NCBI GenBank assembly: GCA_010015655.1
Contig: ML976667.1
Location: 623,941 to 687,940 of the forward strand
Direction: 5' to 3'
From: Bimuria novae-zelandiae CBS 107.79
Taxonomy: Eukaryota > Ascomycota > Dothideomycetes > Pleosporales > Didymosphaeriaceae
Length of the DNA stretch: 64,000 nucleotides
The notes beneath the pieces were generated by a model. That model saw nothing but the letters and a program-made list of their open reading frames with translations, was not told where the DNA came from and made no database searches. Position numbers and translations under genes: made by a program. Positions 29,601 through 41,223 of the stretch are shown piece after piece; position 1 is the first letter of the stretch, and each line of letters opens with the position of its first letter.

Positions 29601-32600
29601 TTCCGACAAAGCATATTGCCAATCTCGCGCCTGCCATTTTTTATCACACGTGGCAGGGTGTTGGGTGCCGTGATCATCACACAGTAAACACGAAGGTGAT
29701 GCTCCTGGTAAAGCACCTCCATGCATCGCTCGGATAGGGAATCAAGGAAAGGAATATCCAGCTGCCGCGGCGGACCTCCAGGGTTCGTCGGTGCGGTCGA
29801 CGCAGCCTGCGTCTCGATGAGAATGATGGGAAGATACTCTCCATTAACATGAGCATCAAACGCGGAACTGCCCCAGTCAGCACGGTCATACCATCGAACG
29901 AAGCCTCTTACCAATCATAGATCTTTGGCACCGTCTTCATGATGCTCGTAACAAGATGCTGCACGAAAAAATAGCGATGTTCCGCCTCAAAAACGCCATG
30001 CTCAACCCATTCAACCCGCTGTCGAATGCGATCCTCGTACAATCCCAAGACGAAAATTTTGCCCTCTACAATGCAGCCTAGTAACCCCGTGCGAAGGAAT
30101 TCCAATTCTAGTAGCTGTGGTGTGGGGCTCCCCTCCACAAAGCGATATGGCCGCGCGTGGAAAATAGTCTCAGTATGCTTCTGCAGCTGCCAAAAGCCTC
30201 CAGATAATGACGGCGAGTCTATCCAAATCTCACCGACTGTATATGGCGAACACAATAAACTGGTTTCTGGGTCGACAATAGCTAGTGTGGCATCCGGTAT
30301 GGGGTATCCAAAAGCGCCCACTTTCATTGTCCCAGGTTCGTTGGCTCGTTTCCTCGCCTCTTCGCCCTTTGCAACAACGACTATCTCATTCATCTTCAGC
30401 GCTTCCTTGTCTAACAGGATTTCGGTGAGCTCCGTGCGACTCTTCTTCTGGTTTGTCTTCTTCGCCACGCCTCCGCCAATCAGACTGGAGTATCCATTGA
30501 TTGGTGCAGCGTCCTCTGCTTTCTCGTGCTCCTCGTCTTGTTCGTCCTCTTCCATGCTCAACGGGCAGCCCATGCGCTCTTCGCCGCCCAACCAGTCTCG
30601 CACGGAAATAATCATGCCACCATGTTCAGGCAAGCACAACATAGGAGCTATCAGCTCGTTAGCTCTGGGATTTCTCATCGGTCGCAGCCACCGATCTCCC
30701 AAGATTTCGTGAAATTCGGTATCGACGGTGAGTGTATCTATCAGACACAGCTTCACTGAAGCGAAATTCGGCTCCATGTTTTTCTTAAAGTTTCTGGTTG
30801 CCATTGGGTCTGTCTGGTAGTTGTACGCAGCACGCTTCAAGCCAGGATAGTCGGCGACCATGATGGTAGTCTTGTACTTGGTGATGAGATGGGCATATAG
30901 TCCCGGCGTTTCCACCGTTTGTGCCTCCATCCACACCGTGGTGTGCCCGCCATAGACAGCGTATAGCACCCCGAGAATCATACCGGCGCTTTCGCGCGGA
31001 TCCAAATAACTCAAGATGACCTCGGTAGGCGAGGACCTGGTAGGGCTTGCAATGAACTTTCCGTTCTTATCCCGCAAATTGGCGCTGAACGTGTCTGAGC
31101 TCCTGCCAGTAGGAATGGTAGATACGATAGCGCTGATGCAAGCCATTTGGTGCATGATGGTTCGGTGGCTGAGCACAACGCCGCGCAAGTCACCAGTCGG
31201 AGCACGTGAAAACTCAATATACGCCACTTCTGGGACCTGCAGGGCCGGTGTGTCGTCGTGCTTCTTGGGATGGTAGCTCCCAAACTCGTTGGTCTTCCAC
31301 CACTCGACGCCGCTCGGCCATTTCAGGCGATTCTGGCTGATGTCACGATGGAAGGCCTTGAGATTGTTATCGGTGGTAAGGGCAAGGTGCGCTTGTGTGG
31401 TGGTCAAAAGAAGATTGAGTTTCTGGTAGTCATCGACGCTATTGATGGGAACTGCGACAACGCCAGCAATAAAGCATCCCATCAAGGCCACGGCGAATTC
31501 GATGATCTCCGTGTCCCGGTACACCAGCGCGACGCGATCGCCACGGTATAAATTGCTCTTGTCTCGTATCACCTTGGCGACCTTTTCGGCGCGACTGGCG
31601 ACCTTTTCCCACGTTATAGAAGCCGTCTCTTTCCCCTTTGATTCTAGCACCCAGAAAGCCGGCTGTCGCGGCTGCATGCGCCCTCGGTGGCGCAGTACTG
31701 CGCCAATGTTGTCGAACTTGGACATGAGCGTGTTGGGGCTGTGCGGGTCGTAGACGTCAAAGGGAAGGTCGCGCGGCTCGAGAGGAAGCATGCTTTCAAT
31801 GACGCCCCCCGGAAGATCGCCTTGGCTCATCATGGGAGGTGGGATGGCGGCGGTCGGGGAGAAGGCATCGCCAGACGAGTATCGGTTCGGCCCGCCATAG
31901 GAGTCGCGGTTGTCGTCCATCTGCTGGCCTGTGAAGTCGGAGAAGTAGCCCTGGTGCGCCTCCAGCATTGTACTCTGGCGACTGATGCCCTCCCCGCCAG
32001 GCGAGGGGAAGGCGCCCTCGTAGCCGCCCGGTTGTGTATCCGGGTTGAAGGCAAAGTTGGAGCCTACCATGGTGCCGTCGCGGGAGTACGGGTACGTCTC
32101 GCCTGGGGTCCCGGGTCGCGGGATGAACGTCTCGCTACTGTATGACGCCCGTCTGTTGATGTTGAGCGAGTTGGTGCGCAGACCCAATTGTCTCTCCTGG
32201 AAGCGGCCGACCTGGCTGGGCGGATAGGCCATGTACTGCGAGCTCCCGGCGGCGCCATTGTGGGCAAATGGCGCGGCGGAAGGGTCTTCCTCGGGGGGCA
32301 GTTCGAGGGTGGGCGGCTGCGGAGGGCCAGAGAGGGCTCGGAGCGATGCCTCGCGCGAGCCAGCGTCCTCGGGCGACGGGTTGGCGAGGCGTAGCCGGCT
32401 CTGCAGCTGCTCCGTTTGCTGGGGCCCGAGGTACTGCGACAAGAGAAGGGTCCTGCGCTTTTCGTACCTGTCCACACGTCAGTCCCAGCCGGCGCAACTG
32501 GGCGCAATTGGCCGCGGCGCAACGCACCCTTTTTGCGTGATGTCGCCCTCGTCGAGTTCGTGGTCCAGCTCCCGCAGCTTCGCTTGCAGCTCCGGGTTGG

Positions 32601-32610
32601 TGTCCGCCAT
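26647..32610 (-). CDS. CPS1: CPS1/DIP2-like tandem AMP-binding protein
   Basis: Exons: 32610-32528, 32467-29912, 29867-28441, 28393-27790 and 27736-26647. Phases agree throughout, giving 1919 residues. The N-terminus (MADTNPELQAKLRELDHELD, then GYEKRRTLLLSQYLG) is a DMAP1-binding domain. A Pro/Ser-rich linker of about 200 residues follows. Two adenylate-forming (acyl-CoA synthetase-like) domains come next: the first around FDNIGAVLRHRGRMQPRQPA, the second from LNQFSNIHDLMQWRV, with the late motif YVRTGDLGF in exon 4. The C-terminal 250 residues are low-complexity and Gln-rich. The layout matches fungal CPS1 (a virulence-linked gene in Cochliobolus) and animal/yeast DIP2/Cmr2, linked to diacylglycerol handling. 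The A3 motif of domain 1 (IEFSRAPTGDLRGV) is degenerate, as is usual in this family. It is divergent from a peroxisomal thioesterase. The symbol follows the fungal homologue. Confidence 0.9.
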
Positions 32611-33039
32611 AGTTATACTGTGGGCATCGAGGTGGCAGGTCTACGACATGTCAGGGCGGGGGAGGGCGGGCGTGCAGCAGCGGATCGCGGAGGGCTGCAG
32701 CGGAGGATTCGCGGGTGCAATCGACGGTGGGGTGCGTGTGAATATGCAGCGCGCGCATCGGCGACTCGTCTGGGCCAACGCCGCTGCGGGTCAGGCAGGG
32801 GCAGGTTCAGGTTCAGGTTCAGGTTCAGGTTCAGGTTTAGGGACGGTGTGGATCGGCGTATGACTTCATATCTGAGAGTCCTCTTTGGTGCTAGACGCCA
32901 ATTCCTCGTGACAACGGCCGCAATGCCTCGGCTACAGGTTAACCAGATGGCGCCGAACGATGGTGTACAAAATCCCACCGCCAGGAGCTGGCCCTCCGCG
33001 AATATTTCTTTTTCTGTGTTGAAGTTTTAGTAGCCCATC
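32611..33039. promoter_or_regulatory. shared divergent promoter of CPS1-like gene and thioesterase
   Basis: 429 bp between two start codons pointing apart. The interval holds the hexamer repeat at 32803-32838 and a G-rich plus strand near 32640-32700. No known factor site was identified. Confidence 0.55.
32803..32838. repeat. hexamer tandem repeat AGGTTC x6
   Basis: Six copies of AGGTTC in a row, the last ending in T instead of C. It sits mid-way in the divergent promoter. Confidence 0.9.
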
Positions 33040-34213
33040 ATGTCGACGCTCCTCCGCCCGCCGTCCGTCAACCCCTCGCAGTCGGCCATTGAGAACACGC
33101 TCGAGCTGATCCAGCTCGCCGACATCGACCCCAACCTATTCACAAACAGACGCCCGCTATGGCACCCCGTGGGCGCCCGCGGCATATACGGCGGCGCGGC
33201 CATCGCCCAGACGCTGAGCGCTGCGCAGAAGACGGTCGAGCCCGAGTTCACCGTCCACTCGATGCACTGCTACTTTGTGCTCGCCGGCAACTCGGAGATC
33301 CCCATCATATACCACGTCGAGCGGGTGCGGTCGGGCAAGTCCTTTGCGACGCGGACCGTGCAAGCGCGCCAGCGGGGCAAGGTCATCTTCACCACCACCA
33401 TCAGCTTTGTGCGACAGAACAGCGCCGGCGAAAAGGTGCTCCAGCATGCCGTCGAGATGCCAGACGTGCCGGGGCCGATTGAGGATAAAGACGACTTGGA
33501 CAATGGTGCTGATGCGGGTCCGTTCCAGAGCCAGATATTAGGGATAGTGAACCGTATGTGAACAGGGAGCAGCGCGGGCATCCATCACTGACCATGCACA
33601 GACGACTCGCCGCACCCGCACACGAAAAAGACGCGCCAATGGATCAAGGCCCGCGGCACCATCTCCCCCGCCGGCGGCCACGAAGCCCACCTCGCTGCCC
33701 TTGCCTACATGTCCGACAGCTACTTCATCGGCACCGTTGCCCGTGTCCACAAGCTCTGGCGATACGCTGCAACCCGCAAGTCCCACACCAAGAGCAGCAT
33801 AGATGAAGACGTGCTGAAGAAGCTCCTCGCTATGGACGACGAAGACCTGAAACAGATCAAATCTCTCAACAACCACGACTTGGAGCGGATTCGCAAGCTG
33901 AAGAAGGGAAAAGAACAAGGCAAACCAACGGCCGAGATTGGGATGATGGTCAGTCTGGATCACACCATCTACTTCCACGACCCAAGAGAATTCCGTGCGG
34001 ATGAGTGGATGCTCTCGGAAATAGAGTCGCCGTGGAGCGGAGATGGGAGAGGTCTCGTCTTCCAGAAGCTGTTCACGCGCGATGGGAAGCTGATTGCCAC
34101 GTGCGTGCAAGAGGTGAATACCCCTTGTCCAATCTCTGATCATGATTTACTAACATTACTAGGGCGTCGTTCGTCTCCGACAAGATACCGATGCTGCAAA
34201 ATCTAAACTTTAA
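33040..34213 (+). CDS. peroxisomal acyl-CoA thioesterase (TesB/Acot8-like)
   Basis: Exons 33040-33553, 33602-34113 and 34163-34213, with matching phases, give 358 residues. The N-terminal half (PLWHPVGARGIYGGAAIAQT, then VHSMHCYFVLAGN and RVRSGKSFATRTVQARQRGK) and the C-terminal half (FHDPREFRADEWMLSEIESP, then GRGLVFQKLFTRDGKLIATC) form the two hot-dog folds of TesB-type thioesterases. These hydrolyse acyl-CoA to the free acid and CoA. The last short exon encodes GVVRLRQDTDAAKSKL, ending in SKL, a type 1 peroxisomal targeting signal; without the third exon this signal would be lost. A Lys/Glu-rich insert of about 50 residues (near 33790-33940) separates the halves. It looks intact. Confidence 0.9.
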
Positions 34214-34656
34214 CCCCATCTTGCCCCAACTTTGTATTCCAATGCTTTGCATGTATAGCTTTACACCTCACAGAATTCAATTCCAGTTCCAATTCAATCA
34301 CTTCCTCTCCACACGTCCTATGTCACCTCGCATCATCACAATCCTGGCCCAACACAATCTACCTCCCCTATTTATATCATTTGTATGCCTACATCACTAT
34401 TCCTCCCCGCGTCACACCATTACCGCCAAGCCCAACGCCCTTTGTCCCCTTGCATACCCAGCACGTCCCTCCAACTTATTCAACCCCACCACACAGCCTT
34501 ATTATGACCACACCCTTGCCAAAGCAAAAAACCAACAAGTCCAACATGACCGCCCCAAACCTACCCAATCAGCGTCCGACCCCTCAATTCCATCCGAAAC
34601 TCAAAGCTAGATCCCAAACTCAAAGTCAGAGTCAAAGTTAAGCTCACCCCTCCCCC
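34214..34656. other. intergenic, CT-rich
   Basis: A C/T-rich plus strand, probably the leader of the next gene. Long frames here result from low stop frequency in this composition. Short TCAAAGTC-like repeats occur near 34600-34640. Confidence 0.4.
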
Positions 34657-35328
34657 ATGAGTATCCTCCGCAAGACCTCCATCACCGTCACACACACACC
34701 CTCCACTATGGGCCCTCCGTCCCCGTCATTCTCTTCGGCTTCCCAGCCACCGACCTGGGACGTCACCTACTCGATCAAGACCCCGATCACGAGCGTCGCC
34801 GACTGGGTCCCCACGAAGTGGACTCGCACACCGCTTCAAAAACTCAAGTTTCTGAAGGCGCAGAGGCAGAAGGCGGACGCGATTCTGCGCGCTGCGAGGA
34901 CCTTGGCGGGGAAAATTGAGCAGGGTGTGCTGATTAGGGAGACGGATAACGTGGGGAGTATGGCACCCCTCTTTCCTTTTCTATCTTTATGGAATTTTGT
35001 GTGGTGGGTGTGGATGTGAAGAGGAGCGGTGCTAACGAAATCAGGAGAAGCGAAAATGCACTACGCTGATAAACTCGGACTCAAGGGGTTTAGACTACAC
35101 GCTGTGAAGAGAGAGGGGCGGTGGGAGGCGAGGGTATGGGAGGGGAAAGAAGAACCGATTAGGGAGGGTATAGTAGCGAAGGGGGAGACGCTAGAGGCGT
35201 GTTTGGGCGCGCTACAGTGTGCGTTGAGGGAGAAGGGTCTCCCTGGGCTGGATACTCAGCCCGTGCATCGCGAACGGCATCGAGATAGTCTTCGGCATAA
35301 CAACAGCGTAGATAACATTAGAAAATAA
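34657..35328 (+). CDS. unknown protein, 194 residues, two exons
   Basis: ATG 34657 (MSILRKTSITVTHTPSTMGP) opens exon 1 (34657-34957). An 87-nt intron with a GCTAAC branch site ends at TCAG, and exon 2 (35045-35328) continues in phase: DNVG joins REAKMHYADKLGLKGFRLHA. A Ser/Pro/Thr-rich N-terminus is followed by a basic helical segment (WTRTPLQKLKFLKAQRQKAD) and a compact second half (GRWEARVWEGKEEPIREGI). No signal peptide or membrane segment. The family is not recognised. Confidence 0.6.
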
Positions 35329-35336
35329 ATAAAAAT

Positions 35337-35594
35337 CTAGGATCGGCGCGCAAAATACGTCGAAAGGGGATAATCCATAAAATGTGTTTCGTAACGCCAT
35401 ACCGGGGATCCGAAACCGAAGCCGAACCAAGTCTCATTCTTCCGCTGATCCTCTACCACCCGCAACGCATACTCCTTTGACCGGCGGTCTTGCTCTGCTA
35501 CTGCTCGCGCCATCTCTCCGCGCTTCGTCATCGCTTTGACTTGCGCAGCGTCGGCGGAGGCTTGCTCGTTGATTTGGCGGCTTACTCTTCCCAT
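35337..35594 (-). CDS. unknown protein, 85 residues
   Basis: A single-exon minus-strand frame from ATG 35594. It reads MGRVSRQINEQASADAAQVK, then a charged helix (RAVAEQDRRSKEYALRVVED) and an aromatic tail (TWFGFGFGSPVWRYETHFMD). A TATATAAAA lies about 150 bases upstream. Its 3' end is only 8 bases from the end of the convergent 194-residue gene. The family is not recognised. Confidence 0.55.
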   Translation of the reverse strand: MGRVSRQINEQASADAAQVKAMTKRGEMARAVAEQDRRSKEYALRVVEDQRKNETWFGFGFGSPVWRYETHFMDYPLSTYFARRS

Positions 35595-38500
35595 GGTTGT
35601 GTTGGAGGTTGTGAGTTATTGTTGGTTTGGTAGGGGTAGTGGCCGATGCTCCGAGGTGCTTGTATGTGGAACAGATCGTTGTGGGTTGTAGAGTAGCTAG
35701 CTGTGTTGTGGTTATAACAGTAGTACGGGGGCTAGGGGTGGGTTTTATATAGAGTGTTGGCGGGAGGGGAGTGGGCATGGAAGGGGGGAAGTGAAATGTG
35801 AAGGGAGGGACTGTGAATTTTGTTTGCAAAATTGATTGATGGTGTTAAATGATGAGGCCGTGCTATGGGCGAGGTGATTGCGACCTCGTCGGGAAGTGGC
35901 AATGCAAGATTAGCCTTGTGGCGCATTTAGGATATCGTGACAGCTGCCCGTTCGCACGGTCAACTGGTGACTGTGCAGAGTCAGAGACTGGAGGTCGTTG
36001 CCCGGAAGATACCGTATAGAATGTGACTCGGAATTTGTAGACTTGAAATTAAGTGGTCACTAAGTGCAAAGGGTATGATTGCACGAAATTAGTCATTGAG
36101 AAAAGTTCACAATGCTGTGCTTGAGCTTCACGTACCACTCACCGTTCTATTTCTTCGCGAACCCAGATCTGAATAAATCTTGTCCCCACGCGAGAAACTT
36201 CAGGTGTTTCGATTCCAAATACAAAACGCTTCTATATTTATAGCCTACCAAGGCAGCGCGCTATAACCCAATTAAGATCGCAAAGACACTGTACTGCGGC
36301 CCTTTAAAGCTCTCCATCCTATCCCATCCCTCTGCCGCAAAGTGTTCTACTTGCTGCTCCTTCACTTATCCCTCGCCTTTTTCCGTCCAGGACCTAGATT
36401 GTCTGCTCCCCTACCTTAAGACGCTGTCGCAAAATTTTAAAAGTAGAACAGAAACGATCGCTACGTGATTGAGTACGTCGTGGCAATTTATCTTCTTCCG
36501 ATGTTCGCCTCTACCGTAGTACATCTAGAACAACCGAAATATGGCGTGTCGAGTCACGGTCAACCAACGCCCAACCGTACCCGTGCTCCAGACTGGGGAG
36601 GCTCAAACACATGTTTTCCTTGAAATTGCCGACTTCAAAGTTCACCACAGCTGTGCGCAACCGTCTGCACAAGAGCCAGCACCTGGGTAAGACCACTGGA
36701 CTTGTCGACAGAACAGTGTTGTGATGATCACTCCAGATCCACAAGACCCTGGTGATTATCGCCCACAATGGACATGATAAGCAGACCGCGCTGAAGCTTA
36801 TGGTCTAGAACTCCCCAAGCTTGATTCCAGGTGCACCCACATACAGTCTTTTCAAAGTTTGCGACATTGTATATAGCCGAATACCATTTTAATAAAGACG
36901 TTCACGCAATGTAAGAGGCTGTCAAACGCGGAGCAGGGATGATGATGCAGCCTCAAATATAGAGCGCCACGCGGTCGTGACGGCTCGTCAATTACGGGAG
37001 CGAGGGCGCTATGCGAGGCGCTCACGCACAGACTGCACCGGTTTTCTGGATTTTTAGCGCTGGTCGGACGATGGCCCGTTGATGGCGTTAATCTGAAAGC
37101 AAAATAAGCAATTCGATGTGGTGGAGTGGGGGCGTTGGAAAGGGTTCATGTGTTCATGCCTAGGCCAGCGAAGGTTTCAGTTGTATTGAATCCTGAAATT
37201 TCTGGTCAGTGGGAGCCGAGGTGCTGGGGCTAACCTTGATAGAGTAGTAGAGACGAGATAGTGCCCCATAGGTTTTATTTATGGTGCCGGTCCAAAGATC
37301 AATGTGCAGAGATGGCGCGGTTCGCACGTGTCAGAGTTGCGCCCAGGTGAATTTGACAGGTGCTTAGCCACGGGGCATCGTGAAGTCGACGTGGGTGGAG
37401 AAAGGACCCAAATCCGATGTTTGAAACGATGTTCACATCCTGCGGAGGGTTGACAGATGACATGAAAGGCAGGGGGCTTGACGGGAGCCACGGAAACGTT
37501 GCGAAGTGGCGCGGTTGACTGCATGATGGTAACGATCAAGCTCAGCGAGGTAAGAGGTGTATATAGTGGAACGTGATAATCGATCGATGTTCTCACTCTG
37601 TGACTGTCCGCCGGGCTTGGGTGTTCCTGGGGACGTTCGGCCAGCGCATGATATTTGATTGTGAGGCTCGGCGCCTAGCGTGAGGCTGGTGTCCGATTGC
37701 TCAAGGTACCATGAGATGGAAGACATGTGATCCTTGTACCACTCGCACCCAGCATGGCAGACTTTGTTTCTTCAGGCGTGCGCTCCGAGGTTGAACCCCA
37801 TGACGATGGTATCACGATGTTCCACTTGAGGTCTGTAGTGGCCACCAGAGCGAGGGCAAAAATCGGATCAGCTGTTTCCTTGCCGCGCGCTGCATTAACG
37901 CTGGGCTTCATATCGGCTATTCACCGTCCAAGATGCAGGATCGCGCCAAAGACCTCGGTTAGGTGCTGGCGGTGAGTCGTTCAATATTCATTCTCTCGCA
38001 GCTGTCAGGCCAGGCCCTTCTCTAAATCTTCCGTAGACGTTCGATAGGCGCCTCCCTTGAGCTTATCGCCGCGGAGCGCTCGTGTGATAGGCGGCAAATT
38101 GTTACCTCAGTAGAGCAGCCGGGAGAGCGGAGGCGGTAGTGGAGATTGCACGGGCAGCGCTGAGGCTTGGGTTTTCCGTACTGGGCTTGACCCGCCGTCA
38201 GAGAGAGGGTTTGGGGCCAGGCGTGATGATCGGAGTCGAGGATTTGTCTCGCTAAGGACACTGTTTTCGGAGTACAGTGAGCCGGAGTGCCGGGTGGGGG
38301 GGGGACGTCATTTGCGAGAGCGTTTCACCATGGACGTTTTGTACGGGTTATCGCGAGTTGGTGTGGCTAGGCCGCACCGCGTCCAGAGTGCGTCGAAACA
38401 GCAAAACAGCCAGGCCGCATGGACACCAGACCACTGCCACAGCAAGGACAGGCTGCTGCGGGCTAATGCCAGGGGCCGCAGTGGCGTGAAGCCGCACAAG

Positions 38501-39360
38501 CGGCCCGCCTCTCGCTGGATTGGCTAGGCGCTAGGAGGGCCCCGTTTCAAGCGTTTCGTTTGGATAGACCATTCTATCGAGTCATTGGCTGTCGGCCAGC
38601 CCGCTGAGCCCAGCTCTTATGCGCCCTCATCCTCTCCTTCACCTCGACTTCGTGCGCACTGCTACACGGAGGATTTTTTCTTCACTACATTCGTTTCTTG
38701 GGACCCAACTGTTGTTCACTCGTTTTGACAACGTGCCTTGCTGTGGACTTTGGACGATCTTTACTGGCCTTTTTGCGACTTTGAACCACCCGACCCCGTT
38801 TGAGACTACCTACCTTGCTATCGTCGACCGGCTTCCTCAACATCACGCGAGCGATTCTTCACGCGCAGGAAAGCCTCAAGACCTAGCCCGGCCCGACTTT
38901 CCTTGATAGACCAGTCCATCATTCGCAACTTCGCCAACCCACGTCCCAGCCTGCTCTTTATTCACTCCCGTCATTCACCGACATTGTGCAGCGCACAACA
39001 CACTTCGTCTTCACTGTCCAAATTTACCCCGCGTCCCGCTGTTCGAGGATCTGCAACAATACCATTGTAATGTATTGTACATGAAAGCACTGCCTGCGTC
39101 GTGTACATTCCTTGTTGCCGCACCGAAATAAAGATTGGCAACACCCCATTCGCACACGCAGACTTCCTCTTCAAGGCTCGCATTCCAATATAGCACCTGG
39201 CTGTGCTTCACGAAAACATCCTTCATCGCGACTCCCAAACAAAAACATCCTAGACTCGATTTTGATATAGAAACTGGATTCTCGGCTACGTAGCCCAGTC
39301 TCGCCAACGACCTCAACAACAAGCGCTCTCCCTGGTGTGCCTGTCGACTATTACCTACAC
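35595..39360. other. 3.7-kb stretch without a convincing gene
   Basis: No family motif or believable exon chain was seen on either strand from about 35.9 to 38.6 kb. From about 38.6 kb the plus strand becomes C/T-rich and looks like a long leader of the ferric reductase gene; the 95-codon frame at 38619-38906 lies in it and shows no conserved features. Confidence 0.4.
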
Positions 39361-41223
39361 ATGTCTCCTCACCTAGCTTTCCGGAAGTTGGAGCTTCCGA
39401 CTTCCCTGACCCGCCGCTCCGACCACTTCCTGGAAGGCTGGGATGCCAACGGCTATGATTCTCTCAAGTTCTCATTTGGCCTGGCGGGTGTGGAGCAAAA
39501 CGGTAACTTCTTCTGGGTCAATACCTTTGGCTACATCTTCGCAGTCGTTGCCTTCGCTTTGCTCATGTTGCGGTTCTCAAATATGTTCTACAAGCATGCG
39601 CGCCACTTGACGATCCTAAGCAACCCTGAAAGGCAAGGGTATTGGAAATTGAACAGGTCCAGCTGGTGGCCATGGCTCAATCGACATGTCTTCATGGCAC
39701 CACTGCACAAGAAGAAGCATAACGCTACCTTTCAGATCTCATCCGCGATTGACAACGGGACCCTCCCAGGACGCTGGCACTCCTGCTTGCTAGTCGTGTA
39801 TGGAGCATTGAACCTCGCTTGGTGTCTCGCTCTGGACTACAGCCTGGAGCGCAAGTCCGTCGTGGCTGCTCTGCGAGGTCGTACGGGAACTCTTGCAGCA
39901 CTCAACCTCATTCCTACTGTCCTCTTCGCTCTCCGCAACAACCCCCTCATCTCCATCCTCCAGGTGTCCTACGATGACTTCAACCTGTTCCACCGCTGGG
40001 CAGCTCGCATCACCATCATCGAAGCCATTGCGCACACTGTTTGCTGGCTGGACAACACCGCCAACAGCGAGCAGGGCTGGTCTGCCGTTGCCGCCGGTCT
40101 TCGCGACGAGGGCTCTTACGGCTACGGTATGGTCGCAACCTGCGCCTTCACCTTCCTCGGCATCCAGGCTTGGTCGCCCTTCCGCCACGCCTTCTACGAG
40201 ACGTTCCTCGGCATTCATCGCATCATGGTCCTTCTATCCTTCATCGGTCTCTACGAGCACTTGGTGAAGCACGGCTTGCCACAAGTTCCCTGGATGCACA
40301 TGATCTTCGCCTTCTACATCTTTGAGTGGGTCGCTCGCTTCACCTGGGCTATGTACTACAACTTTGGCAAGCAGGGCTGCAGAGTAAACATCGAGGCCAT
40401 GCCCGGTGAGGCTTGTCGCGTCACCATTCACCTCGCGCGCGAGTGGACCCCGAAGCCGGGCTGCAACGTGCATCTCTACATCCCCAGTATCATGGGACCT
40501 CACTCACACCCTTTCTCCGTCGCCTGGGCCTACCCACCCAACCCCTCCTCCAAGGAACACAAGGAGCGCTCGCTCTCCCAGCTCGAGGGCGGCATCACCC
40601 TTTCCTCACCTCACATGCAACAGCGCACCAAGCAAATCAGCCTCATCTGCCGCGCCCGCACAGGCTTCACACGTACCATCTACGAAAAAGCCTGCGAGCA
40701 ACCCAACAAATGCTTCGAGGCCATGGGCTTCATCGAGGGCCCCTACGGCGGTTACCATAGCCTCGACTCCTACGGCACATGTCTGCTCATCGCCGGCGGC
40801 GTCGGCATCACCCACCAAGTCATGTACATCAAGCACCTCCTCGCAGGCGCGCACAACGGTACGACAGCCACACGCCGCATACTGCTAGTGTGGTCGCTTC
40901 CCGACTCGGAAAGTCTGGAATGGATACGCCCGTGGATGGACGAGATTCTGCGTATGCCAGACCGCAAGAAGCACCTGCGCATCAAGCTCTTCATCACAAA
41001 GCCCAAGGGCCGCATCGAACAGGGCAACTCAGAAAGCGTCAAGCTGTTCGCGGGCCGGCCGAACTGGAAGACGCTCCTCACAGAGGAGATGGCGCATCGC
41101 GAAGGTGCAATGGCCGTCACCTGCTGCGGCAGCGGCGGTCTCTCCGACACTGTCCGCGCTGCCGTCCGACCTCTTACAACAGAAGGCTGTGTGGACTACA
41201 TTGAGGAGGCGTTCTCATACTAA
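39361..41223 (+). CDS. ferric-reductase-type transmembrane flavocytochrome (FRE/NOX family)
   Basis: A single-exon gene of 620 residues from ATG 39361; the nearer upstream GTG is not needed. About six or seven membrane helices include HRWAARITIIEAIAHTVCW and HRIMVLLSFIGLYEH. In each, two histidines lie 13 residues apart, as expected for bis-heme ligation. The C-terminal half has the FAD motif HPFS (GPHSHPFSVAWAY), a glycine-rich GFIEGPYGGYHS, LLIAGGVGITHQVMYIKHLL for NAD(P)H binding and CCGSGGLSDTVRAAV near the end. Electrons would pass from NADPH via FAD and heme to Fe(III) or another acceptor outside the cell. Iron, copper or other substrates cannot be separated from sequence. It looks intact. 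Confidence 0.9.
   Translation: MSPHLAFRKLELPTSLTRRSDHFLEGWDANGYDSLKFSFGLAGVEQNGNFFWVNTFGYIFAVVAFALLMLRFSNMFYKHARHLTILSNPERQGYWKLNRSSWWPWLNRHVFMAPLHKKKHNATFQISSAIDNGTLPGRWHSCLLVVYGALNLAWCLALDYSLERKSVVAALRGRTGTLAALNLIPTVLFALRNNPLISILQVSYDDFNLFHRWAARITIIEAIAHTVCWLDNTANSEQGWSAVAAGLRDEGSYGYGMVATCAFTFLGIQAWSPFRHAFYETFLGIHRIMVLLSFIGLYEHLVKHGLPQVPWMHMIFAFYIFEWVARFTWAMYYNFGKQGCRVNIEAMPGEACRVTIHLAREWTPKPGCNVHLYIPSIMGPHSHPFSVAWAYPPNPSSKEHKERSLSQLEGGITLSSPHMQQRTKQISLICRARTGFTRTIYEKACEQPNKCFEAMGFIEGPYGGYHSLDSYGTCLLIAGGVGITHQVMYIKHLLAGAHNGTTATRRILLVWSLPDSESLEWIRPWMDEILRMPDRKKHLRIKLFITKPKGRIEQGNSESVKLFAGRPNWKTLLTEEMAHREGAMAVTCCGSGGLSDTVRAAVRPLTTEGCVDYIEEAFSY

Noticed and set aside
32231..33030. Two long plus-strand frames (about 200 codons) over the CPS1 start
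   Set aside because: Gly/Arg/Ala-rich translations from GC-rich sequence opposite a clear exon; no motifs. The opposite strand has a DMAP1-binding domain with a proper intron.
38619..38906. 95-codon frame upstream of the ferric reductase
   Set aside because: Lies in C/T-rich leader-like sequence, with no motifs or conserved look.
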